Shown one piece after another: positions 7,592 to 14,913 of a stretch of DNA of 64,000 nt. A program made the translations under genes and the position numbers. Under the pieces are notes generated by a model, which saw only the letters and a program-made list of their open reading frames with translations, was not told where the DNA came from and made no database searches. This DNA comes from an uncultured Bacteroides sp. (GTDB taxonomy: Bacteria > Bacteroidota > Bacteroidia > Bacteroidales > Bacteroidaceae), in assembly GCA_958477465.1 (NCBI GenBank), contig CAUEFX010000013.1:1-64000 (forward strand), written 5' to 3'. Every line of letters begins with the position of its first letter. Within the stretch, counting starts at the first letter, position 1.

Positions 7592-8257
7592 TTAGATGGT
7601 TTGTATCACCGAATAGATTGCAATTCCCACAGTCGTCAATAGCCCGATATAAATGGGAACCTCTGTCTGTCGGGCATTTCTGAAATCCTCTTTTGTCACC
7701 TTTCGGAGCAGATAGTACATCAGTGCGGCACCGCACAAACCTACCAGCATCCCTGCTATCAGGTCTCCCGGATAATGCAATCCCAAATAGATGCGGGTAT
7801 AGCAATTGACCGCAGCCCATATACAGATGAACAGGCTGAGCCATCGTTTACGGAACAGGAATACGAGGAAGAAAGCCAAGCCGAACGAATTGGAAGCATG
7901 GCAGGACGGGAAGCCGAAACCGCCGCCCCGTCTTCCGTTGACGATGTGTACCAGGTCGGCAATCGGGCTCGCCGGATTGGAAGGGCGGGGCCGTTCTATA
8001 ATCGGCCGGATAAAGGTGGCGCAAACCTGATCGGCAAAGGTGATGGTAAGGGCGATCGCTATCAGACAAAACAGGGTCGTCTTCCAATTGTAGTTTTTCA
8101 ATAATACATATAATATGCCGGCATACATCGGCACCCATATCCACTTGCCGGTAAAGACCGGCATGAAATAATCACCGAATGTATTGTGCAGCCCGTTCAG
8201 GTAAAGCAGCAGATTCTGATCTGCTTCGGTGAGCGATTGTAATAGTTGGTATGTCAT
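7592..8257 (-). CDS. lpxF: PAP2-family membrane phosphatase, probable lipid A 4'-phosphatase LpxF
   Basis: A 221-residue integral membrane phosphatase with about six hydrophobic segments. The three PAP2 catalytic motifs are visible: RPIIERPRPSNP (about 88-99), GFPSCHASNSFG (about 119-130, with Cys in place of the usual Gly of PSGH), and RIYLGLHYPGDLIAG (about 165-179). In Bacteroides, LpxF removes the lipid A 4'-phosphate and gives resistance to cationic antimicrobial peptides. The position directly downstream of leuB matches my recollection of the B. thetaiotaomicron lpxF locus, which raises confidence above a generic PAP2 call. The gene lies 18 nt downstream of the LtaS-like gene and is likely cotranscribed with it. 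An undecaprenyl-pyrophosphate or phosphatidylglycerophosphate phosphatase is the alternative. Confidence 0.7.
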   Translation of the reverse strand: MTYQLLQSLTEADQNLLLYLNGLHNTFGDYFMPVFTGKWIWVPMYAGILYVLLKNYNWKTTLFCLIAIALTITFADQVCATFIRPIIERPRPSNPASPIADLVHIVNGRRGGGFGFPSCHASNSFGLAFFLVFLFRKRWLSLFICIWAAVNCYTRIYLGLHYPGDLIAGMLVGLCGAALMYYLLRKVTKEDFRNARQTEVPIYIGLLTTVGIAIYSVIQTI

Positions 8258-8275
8258 TTTTGTTTTTTTTAATGT

Positions 8276-10117
8276 TTATCGTTTAGCGAGGTCATCGTAT
8301 AGTTTCTGCAAGAATGCTTTCCCTTTGTTCAGAATTTCACCTTTCTGTGCCCCCTCGTCTCTTGCCACTGTATTCGATTCACAATTGAACACTGCCTCAT
8401 TATCGGCTGTAACCATTCCGAATATATTGGGGAAGGTGAAAAAAGCAAAATGAGGTGAAGCCGGATTGAGGATGTTTTTGCTGAAAGTAAAATCATCGTG
8501 GGGGAGTCCCAACTGGGCCAGCAGGGTGGCGGCTATGTCGATTTGTGAACCGTAAGTCGTGATGCGTTGCGGCTCTTTCACCGCACCGCCGGTCAGAATT
8601 AAAGGAATGGTATAGCGTCCGGGCGAAAGGTGGTCCATATCTTCCGGGTATACTCCCATGTGGTCGGGTACGAAAATGACGACACTGTTTTTCCAGAGAG
8701 GGGTCTCCTTGAGTTGGCGCACAAAGTCTCCGGCGCAACTGTCGGTATAGGCGAAAGCATTCAGTTTCTCATTCTTCAACTTACTGTAAGGCACATCGAA
8801 CGGCTCGTGACTGCTGGAAGTCTGCAAAATCTTGAAGAAAGGCTCCTGCTGCGGTTTGGTCTTCAGGTCTGTCAGGAGCCGTTGGAACAGGATGTGGTCA
8901 TGTACTCCCCATTTGCTGAGACGTTCGGAGACGGGAAAGTCATTTTGGGAAACAATCTTTTCAATGCCGGCAGATATCAGATACGAACGCATGTTGGTGA
9001 AATCGGCATCGCCTCCGTAGTAATATTGCAGGTCGTATCCGGCTCTCTTCAGACTGGCCGGGATGGAGGGAAGGCTCTGCGTCTTACGGGTGTATTTCAT
9101 AATACTCGTAGTAGGCTGGGCGGGGTATCCGCTGATAATGGATACCAGTCCCCGGTCGGTGCGGAAGCTGTTAGCATAGAAATGGGTAAACAGTACGCCT
9201 TCCCGGGCAAATTCATCCATGTTGACCGCTATGCCGGGTTCTCCACCGAGTGTTTCCATCAGATGCGAAGAAAAACTTTCGAGTATGACCATGATAATAT
9301 TGGGGCGTTCCGTATTGAACAGGTGGGGAATGGAATCAGTCACGGGCTTGTCTGTCAGCTCGGCAAACAAGGCATCAGCCTCTTCGGCGGGCATAAAACG
9401 GTATTGTTTGTCGAAATCCGTCTGTCTGGAAAAGGAATCCAGCAGGCTGAAAGCCGGATTGATGGCGGCGTGGTTCAACCGTTGGGCGGCACTGAAAAAG
9501 ACTCTGCCTAAATTCATGGTCGATACGCTGAATCCTCCGCGTATCGGGATAAAAAGCAAAGCGGTCGCCAATAGGAGTACTCCGGATATGCTCAAACGGT
9601 TGTAAGGTATTTTTGACGGACGTTTCTCATAAATCAATACCCACGAGAATATGAAATACAAAAGCACTGCATAAACCGCCATTGCCAGAATACCGCCTAC
9701 CACTACCCATAGGCTGACACTGGCAAGGGCATCTTTGGGGGAAGAGAAAAAGTAAAACAACGGTGTGGCATCGAGCCGGAATCCCCAATAGCCATATAGG
9801 CCGAGGTCACTTATGAATATGCAGGAGAGTAGTACGGAGATGATTGTGAAATAGATGCGGCGTATCAGTTGCAGTATCCGTGAGTCTGTCCATGCGGATG
9901 CTATCAGCAGCAATCCTGGAAGGATGGTCAGGTATCCTGCCAATGAGAGATCGAGTGGAAGCCCGTGCCCGATTACACGAAACCAGTCTGCCCATGACGC
10001 CTTATCATATAAGGCATGATAATAGGCCATGAAAACGGGCTTTTGCAGAATAAAGATAAATACAAAAAGAAAGTAGGTGGTTACGAATTGTATAAGTCTT
10101 CTCTTCATACGATACAC
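8276..10117 (-). CDS. LtaS/MdoB-like membrane sulfatase-fold transferase
   Basis: A 613-residue protein of the alkaline phosphatase superfamily (LTA synthase/phosphoglycerol transferase type). The first about 200 residues contain five hydrophobic segments. The periplasmic enzymatic domain starts near 270 with RPNIIMVILESFSSH, whose Glu is the usual metal ligand. The likely Thr nucleophile is in SFRTDRGLVS (about 320), and the distal metal-site segment is VIFVPDHMGVYP (about 485). Such enzymes move phosphoglycerol or phosphoethanolamine headgroups to cell-envelope acceptors. The acceptor here is unknown. The following PAP2/LpxF gene suggests an envelope or lipid A role, as inference. Translation could also start at the second Met, three codons in. 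Confidence 0.8.
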   Translation of the reverse strand: MYRMKRRLIQFVTTYFLFVFIFILQKPVFMAYYHALYDKASWADWFRVIGHGLPLDLSLAGYLTILPGLLLIASAWTDSRILQLIRRIYFTIISVLLSCIFISDLGLYGYWGFRLDATPLFYFFSSPKDALASVSLWVVVGGILAMAVYAVLLYFIFSWVLIYEKRPSKIPYNRLSISGVLLLATALLFIPIRGGFSVSTMNLGRVFFSAAQRLNHAAINPAFSLLDSFSRQTDFDKQYRFMPAEEADALFAELTDKPVTDSIPHLFNTERPNIIMVILESFSSHLMETLGGEPGIAVNMDEFAREGVLFTHFYANSFRTDRGLVSIISGYPAQPTTSIMKYTRKTQSLPSIPASLKRAGYDLQYYYGGDADFTNMRSYLISAGIEKIVSQNDFPVSERLSKWGVHDHILFQRLLTDLKTKPQQEPFFKILQTSSSHEPFDVPYSKLKNEKLNAFAYTDSCAGDFVRQLKETPLWKNSVVIFVPDHMGVYPEDMDHLSPGRYTIPLILTGGAVKEPQRITTYGSQIDIAATLLAQLGLPHDDFTFSKNILNPASPHFAFFTFPNIFGMVTADNEAVFNCESNTVARDEGAQKGEILNKGKAFLQKLYDDLAKR

Positions 10118-10158
10118 TTAAAAAGATTGAATGCAGGCAAAGGTACTATACTTTTCTT

Positions 10159-10166
10159 TATCTTTG
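10159..10166 (+). promoter_or_regulatory. -7 box TATCTTTG of cysK
   Basis: Match to TAnnTTTG, 31 nt upstream of the cysK ATG. No clear TTTG -33 box is seen. Confidence 0.55.
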
Positions 10167-10196
10167 CACATTAACTGATGTAAAACAGTGATAATT

Positions 10197-11147
10197 ATGA
10201 AAAAAGTAGCAAAGAATCTGATAGGATTGATCGGACATACTCCTTTGATGGAACTCTCCGGATATAGTGCCAGGTATGGCTTGGAAGGAAATATTGTAGC
10301 CAAACTCGAAGCTTTCAATCCTGCCGGAAGTGTGAAGGACCGTGTGGCGCTTTCGATGATAGAAGATGCCGAGGAACGGGGACTTTTGAAGCCGGGAGCC
10401 ACCATAATAGAACCCACGAGCGGTAATACCGGTGTCGGGTTGGCGATGGTAGCCACCATTAAAGGCTATCGTCTGATACTGACCATGCCGGAGACGATGA
10501 GCATCGAACGGAGGAATCTGCTGAAAGCACTGGGCGCGCAGATTGTGTTGACGGATGGTATGGCCGGCATGTCCGGTTCTATTGCCAAAGCACAGGAGTT
10601 GAAGGAAGCGATTCCCGGTTCGGTGATCTTGCAGCAGTTTGAGAACCCTGCCAATGCGGCAGCACACGAACGTTTCACAGGGGAAGAGATATGGGAGGAT
10701 ACCGAAGGTCGGATAGCTGCTTTCGTTGCCGGTGTAGGAACCGGCGGAACCATTTGCGGTGTGGCCCGTGCATTGAAAAGACACAATCCCGATGTTTATA
10801 TACTGGCTGTTGAACCTGCCGCCTCTCCGGTGCTGGAGGGTGGTGTGGCAGCCCCTCACCGGATACAGGGAATCGGTGCCAATTTTGTGCCGAAGATTTA
10901 CGATACTTCCGTGGTGGATGAAGTAATGGGAGTGCCCGATGATGAAGCGATTCGTGCCGGACGCGAACTTGCCGCTACGGAAGGACTGCTGGCAGGAATC
11001 TCCTCCGGTGCGGCCGTTTACGCGGCACGGAAGCTGGCACAGCGCCCTGAATTTGCCGGCAAGATGATTGTGGCATTACTGCCCGATACGGGAGAACGCT
11101 ACTTGTCGACGGAGCTGTTTGCATTCGATACATATCCGTTAGAGTGA
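10197..11147 (+). CDS. cysK: Cysteine synthase A (O-acetylserine sulfhydrylase)
   Basis: PLP-dependent enzyme forming cysteine from O-acetylserine and sulfide. The 316-residue protein begins MKKVAKNLIGLIGHTPL. It has the PLP lysine in NPAGSVKDRVA (about residues 40-50), the substrate loop EPTSGNTGVGLA (about 68-79), the phosphate-binding GTGGTICG (about 180), and a C-terminal GISSGAA segment. A GTG three codons upstream is also possible; the ATG at 10197 matches the family N-terminus. It is transcribed divergently from the LtaS-like gene. Confidence 0.95.
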   Translation: MKKVAKNLIGLIGHTPLMELSGYSARYGLEGNIVAKLEAFNPAGSVKDRVALSMIEDAEERGLLKPGATIIEPTSGNTGVGLAMVATIKGYRLILTMPETMSIERRNLLKALGAQIVLTDGMAGMSGSIAKAQELKEAIPGSVILQQFENPANAAAHERFTGEEIWEDTEGRIAAFVAGVGTGGTICGVARALKRHNPDVYILAVEPAASPVLEGGVAAPHRIQGIGANFVPKIYDTSVVDEVMGVPDDEAIRAGRELAATEGLLAGISSGAAVYAARKLAQRPEFAGKMIVALLPDTGERYLSTELFAFDTYPLE

Positions 11148-11186
11148 ATATTGGCATATTATTCATTGGCCCATTATTTATTAATT

Positions 11187-11997
11187 ATGAAATCGATCTT
11201 TATTTTTTTTCTTTTCCCTGTCTGTTTCCGCTCAAACCTATCGTGAGCTTTCTGAAAAGGCGATAGACTGTATAGAAAAAGACAGCTTGACACAGGCAGA
11301 AGAACTGTTGGTACAGGCTATGAAGCTCGAACCGTCTAATCCTCACAATGCGTTGCTGTTTTCCAATCTCGGGTTGGTGCAACGTAGGTTGGGGCGTTAT
11401 GATGATGCACTTCAATCGTATACTTATGCGTTGAATATCGCTCCCAATGCCGTACCGATTTTGTTGGACCGTGCAGCCATTTATATGGAGAAAGGAATGA
11501 CCGACCGGGCTTTTCTGGATTACTCAGAGGCATTTGAAGCCGATAAAGGCAATAAGGAGGCTTTGCTGATGCGTGCCTATATCTACACCATCCGTCGGGA
11601 TTATAAAGCGGCGCGTCTCGATTATGACCGGTTACTGGAGTTGGACTCTAAGAATTATGCCGGCCGTCTCGGGTTGGCTACTCTTGAGCAGAAGGAATGT
11701 AAATACCGGGAAGCACTTGAATTGGTAAACAAATTGCTGGTCGAAAACCCGGATGACGCCACGCTTTATGTGGCGCGTGCCGATATAGAACGGGAAATGG
11801 AACACCTGGAACTGGCCCTTGTCGATCTTGAAGAAGCGATTCGCTTGTCTTCATCATTGGTGGATGCCTATTTGCTTCGTGGTGACATTTACCTGCTTCA
11901 GAAGAGGAAAGCGCTTGCCAAGGCCGATTATGAAAAGGCGATTTCTCTCGGTGTACCTCCGTCTGATCTGTATGAGAAGCTGAAGCAATGTAAATGA
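11187..11997 (+). pseudogene. TPR-repeat secreted protein, frameshifted in a T8 tract
   Basis: A protein of about 269 residues if one base is removed from the T8 run at 11203-11210. As written, ATG 11187 reads MKSIFIFFLFPVC and stops after 19 codons. In the next frame the sequence continues as FSLSVSAQTYRELSEKA and then a long TPR solenoid to 11997. With T7 the join gives a normal signal peptide ending SVSAQ. At least five TPR units are visible (for example NAVPILLDRAAIYMEKGMTD and DYKAARLDYDRLLELDS). The body shows no decay, so phase variation, a very recent mutation or a sequencing error are all possible. The 3' end runs straight into a 22-bp repeat array that includes its stop codon. Confidence 0.8.
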
Positions 11998-12205
11998 GAA
12001 ACCGACACAATGTAGGTAAGAAGCTGGATAAATGTAGATACCAGACAGGGATAATGTAGATAAAAAGCTGAACAATAGTAAATAAGATACTTAAAAGTAA
12101 GACGTTTCGTTATTGTGAGACGAGCGTCTCATGACTGTGCGACGCTCGTCACTCAATTGAGAAACGAGCGTCGCACAATTGTGAAACGTTATAGATTACG
12201 GCATC
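11986..12205. repeat. Ten-unit 22-bp-period array between the TPR gene and recQ
   Basis: Units start at 11986, 12008, 12030, 12052, 12074, 12096, 12118, 12140, 12162 and 12184. The first five begin CAATGTAAAT, CAATGTAGGT, AAATGTAGAT, TAATGTAGAT and AATAGTAAAT; the TPR stop codon lies in unit 1. From 12118 the units begin AGACGAGCGTC, CGACGCTCGTC, AAACGAGCGTC and AAACGTTATAG, each preceded by TGTG or TGAG. The core GACGAGCGTC appears once as its reverse complement. It fills the space between convergent genes. Confidence 0.85.
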
Positions 12206-12236
12206 TTTTATCCGTTATCTTTCATTGCATTGCCGC

Positions 12237-14042
12237 TTATTTGAACTGGCGTATCAGTTCGATGAACTCCTTGCCGTATTTTTTCTTTTTATACTCGCCT
12301 ATACCGCTGATACTGCCGAACTCCTCGATAGTTGTGGGTTGTGCCATACTGAGCAGATGCAGCACTTTGTCCGATAAGACGATGTAGGCGGGAATGGCTT
12401 CCTGGTCGGCCAATTGTTTGCGGAGTCTGCGTAAGGCTTCGAACAAATCCTTGCTCTCGGTTGTTGTTATTCCAAAAGGCAATTCTTTATTGACAACCGC
12501 CTTCTTTTTCCTCCCTTTGGAGGCCGTATTTTCATCTCGTCGGATGGCTACTAATTTCGTCTTTTTTCGTCCAAATAGTATGTCATTTCCGATTTCAGTA
12601 ATTTTCAAATGGTTGTTTTCGTTATATGCAATTTCGAAAAAGCCCATTTGCAGAATTTGTAATAAATAGTCTTGCCAGTCTCTGGCCGAAATGTCACGTC
12701 CGACTCCAAAAGTTTTTAACTTTTCGTATCCTTTTTCTATAATTTCAGAGGAAGATGAGCCGCGCAATATGTCAATTAACATGCTCGTTCCTATCTGCTC
12801 TCCGGTACGTGCAATTGCACTGAGGGCTTTTTGTACGATTATCGTGCCGTCGAACTGTTCCGGAGGGTTTCGGCAAACATCACAATTGCCGCAATCCTTT
12901 TCTACTTTCTCGCCGAAATAGCTCAGGAGAATCCGCCTTCTGCAGATGTCGGCTTCTGCATATTGCTGCATCCGTTGCAGTTTCTCCAGATTGATTGACT
13001 GCCGGTTGCTTTCAACGGCAAATTTGGTGAGTAGAATCAAGTCTCCCAGAGAATAGAAAAGAAGGGTGTCGCTTGGCATTCCGTCCCGTCCCGCCCTGCC
13101 TATCTCCTGATAGAAACTTTCGATGCTTTTGGGGAGATTGTAGTGAATCACCCAGCGGACATTGGATTTGTCGATTCCCATGCCAAAGGCAATCGTGGCG
13201 CAAACCACCTGTATACGGTCGTTGATGAAATCATCCTGTGTCTCATCCCGTTGCTGGGCTGAAAGTCCTGCGTGATAGATGCCGCAACGTATTCCGTACC
13301 TTCGTAACATCCGCGCCACGGCTTCCGTTTTGTTGCGGCTCATGCAGTATATGATGCCGCATTCACCGGCATGGCGGTCGATAAATTCCAGTATGGCCTT
13401 GCTCTTCTCTTTCTGCTGGTATCCCCGTTTCACGGTCAGGCTGAGGTTGGGGCGGTCGAAAGAAGAGATAAACACTTTCGGGTCAGTGAGATGCAGCTGG
13501 TGTATGATGTCTTCACGTGTGATTTTGTCGGCAGTGGCTGTCAGTGCGATGATAGGCACACGCGGAAACATCCCGCGCAGTATACCCATTTGCGCATATT
13601 CCGGGCGGAAATCATGTCCCCATTGCGAAATGCAGTGCGCCTCGTCGATGGCGAAGAGGGAAATGTGCATATCCCGAAGCAGATAGTCGGTTTCGGAGAT
13701 CAGTCTTTCGGGAGATATATAGAGGAGTTTCAGCTTGCCCTCAATGCAGGCGCGCCGCAGATTGGCATTCTCTGTTTCGTCATTGCTGCTGTTCAGCGCT
13801 CCTGCGGCTATTCCGTTGGCCCGGAGTGTTTCCACCTGGTCTTTCATCAATGAAATAAGCGGAGACACCACAACGGCGGTACCTTCGCAAAGCAGTGCGG
13901 GGAGTTGGTAGCAGATCGACTTACCTCCTCCGGTGGGCATTAATACCAGGCTGTCTTTCCGATCCAGTAAATTCTGGATAATTTCTTTTTGCAGAGGGCG
14001 GAAACTTTCATAACCGAAGTAGGTTTTCAGCGTTTGGATCAT
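12237..14042 (-). CDS. recQ: ATP-dependent DNA helicase RecQ
   Basis: A 3'-5' superfamily 2 helicase acting in recombination and fork repair, 601 residues. Motif I is MPTGGGKSICYQ (about 45-56), followed by DEAH in FAIDEAHCISQWGHD (about 140). Further helicase motifs are FGMGIDKSNVRWVIH and YQEIGRAGRDG. A zinc-binding RQC segment contains CRRRILLSYF and CGNCDVC (about 358-382), and an HRDC domain ends the protein. I chose the start at 14042, not 14144: it begins directly before the conserved LKTYFGYESFRPLQ, and a TACCTTTG -7 box (14066-14073) lies just upstream, which would leave the longer start untranscribed. Confidence 0.93.
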   Translation of the reverse strand: MIQTLKTYFGYESFRPLQKEIIQNLLDRKDSLVLMPTGGGKSICYQLPALLCEGTAVVVSPLISLMKDQVETLRANGIAAGALNSSNDETENANLRRACIEGKLKLLYISPERLISETDYLLRDMHISLFAIDEAHCISQWGHDFRPEYAQMGILRGMFPRVPIIALTATADKITREDIIHQLHLTDPKVFISSFDRPNLSLTVKRGYQQKEKSKAILEFIDRHAGECGIIYCMSRNKTEAVARMLRRYGIRCGIYHAGLSAQQRDETQDDFINDRIQVVCATIAFGMGIDKSNVRWVIHYNLPKSIESFYQEIGRAGRDGMPSDTLLFYSLGDLILLTKFAVESNRQSINLEKLQRMQQYAEADICRRRILLSYFGEKVEKDCGNCDVCRNPPEQFDGTIIVQKALSAIARTGEQIGTSMLIDILRGSSSSEIIEKGYEKLKTFGVGRDISARDWQDYLLQILQMGFFEIAYNENNHLKITEIGNDILFGRKKTKLVAIRRDENTASKGRKKKAVVNKELPFGITTTESKDLFEALRRLRKQLADQEAIPAYIVLSDKVLHLLSMAQPTTIEEFGSISGIGEYKKKKYGKEFIELIRQFK

Positions 14043-14065
14043 GATTCGTATTTTGAAACTTTTTG

Positions 14066-14073
14066 CAAAGGTA
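14066..14073 (-). promoter_or_regulatory. -7 box TACCTTTG of recQ
   Basis: On the minus strand this reads TACCTTTG, 24 nt upstream of the ATG at 14042. It supports the shorter RecQ start. No clear -33 box. Confidence 0.55.
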
Positions 14074-14333
14074 CAATTTTCTTCGGTCTGTCGTCTATGT
14101 GTCACGGTGATGGCGGAAAATAAATAATCCGTGAACGGAAACATCTCCCTCCGGAAGTTAAAAATTCTTATTATCCGTCACCTTTCTCACAAATTTCATC
14201 ATTTTGATAGTTTCGTTATAAAAAATATATACTTAAAAGTTGCATATATGGAATTAATGTTAGAAATTTGTGACATGGAAATATTGCTCCATTGTAGCAA
14301 TAATTAAAAACAAACCCTAACCAGTTAATTTCA

Positions 14334-14798
14334 ATGAGTGATTTAGAAAACAAAAAACAGGAAGAGGCTCCGAAGAAGCGCCCTTATAACCTGAGAGAAA
14401 AGAAAGAAAAGAAGGCTGCATACCGTTCTTTAATCAGACCGGAACTTGCAGATGAGTTGTATGACAAGATATTGAATATCGTTGTTGTTCAGAAGAAGTA
14501 CAGAGATCCTGACTATTCAGCAAAGGATCTGGCAAAAGAACTGAAAACGAATACGCGTTATTTGTCCGCAGTGGTTAATTCCCGTTTCGGCCAGAATTAT
14601 TCCTGTCTGCTGAACGAATACAGAGTGAAAGACGCTTTGCATCTGCTGACAGACAAGAGATATGCCGATAAGAATGTGGAAGAGATCAGTGCAATGGTCG
14701 GTTTTGCCAACCGTCAGTCTTTCTATGCCGCTTTCTATAAGAATGTAGGCAAGACGCCTAACGGCTATCGCAAAGAACATCTTGAAAGCAAAAAGTAA
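14334..14798 (+). CDS. Short AraC-type helix-turn-helix protein
   Basis: A 154-residue protein made of a very basic N-terminus (residues about 5-35, KK/RREKK-rich) and a C-terminal AraC/XylS-type double HTH. The HTH is seen in YSAKDLAKELKTNTRYLSAV (first helix pair) and VEEISAMVGFANRQSFYAAF followed by KNVGKTPNGYRKE, the usual second HTH. There is no ligand-binding domain, so how it is controlled cannot be read. Targets are unknown. A 22-bp tandem duplication straddles its stop codon and a terminator-like hairpin follows. Confidence 0.88.
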   Translation: MSDLENKKQEEAPKKRPYNLREKKEKKAAYRSLIRPELADELYDKILNIVVVQKKYRDPDYSAKDLAKELKTNTRYLSAVVNSRFGQNYSCLLNEYRVKDALHLLTDKRYADKNVEEISAMVGFANRQSFYAAFYKNVGKTPNGYRKEHLESKK

Positions 14799-14835
14799 TA
14801 ACGTATTTGATACAAAGTAATAACGTATTTGATAC
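14792..14835. repeat. Perfect 22-bp tandem duplication straddling a stop codon
   Basis: AAAGTAATAACG...GATAC occurs at 14792-14813 and again, identically, at 14814-14835. The stop codon of the HTH gene (14796-14798) lies in copy 1. No mismatch is seen between copies. Confidence 0.95.
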
Positions 14836-14849
14836 ATAGAATAAAACGG

Positions 14850-14890
14850 AAAAGGAAATATTTCGGGTAAAACCGGGGTACTTCCTTTTT
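14850..14890 (+). terminator. Terminator-like hairpin after the HTH gene
   Basis: AAAAGGAA (14850-14857) pairs with TTCCTTTT (14882-14889), with an inner CGGGT/ACCGG stem. The 3' arm itself forms the T-run. Confidence 0.6.
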
Positions 14891-14913
14891 GTGGTTTGGT
14901 GGGGAGAGACCTT

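Noticed and set aside
8630..9511. 293-codon open frame opposite the LtaS-like gene
   Set aside because: It is antisense to a gene with clear catalytic motifs and shows no family pattern; it is a codon-bias shadow.
11986..12205. CRISPR-like array from regular 22-bp spacing
   Set aside because: There is no constant repeat alternating with unique spacers; every unit is a diverged copy of its neighbour, units are too short, and no cas gene is near.
14042..14144. Longer RecQ N-terminus starting at 14144 (minus strand)
   Set aside because: The extra 34 residues have no helicase character and the likely -7 box lies inside that stretch.
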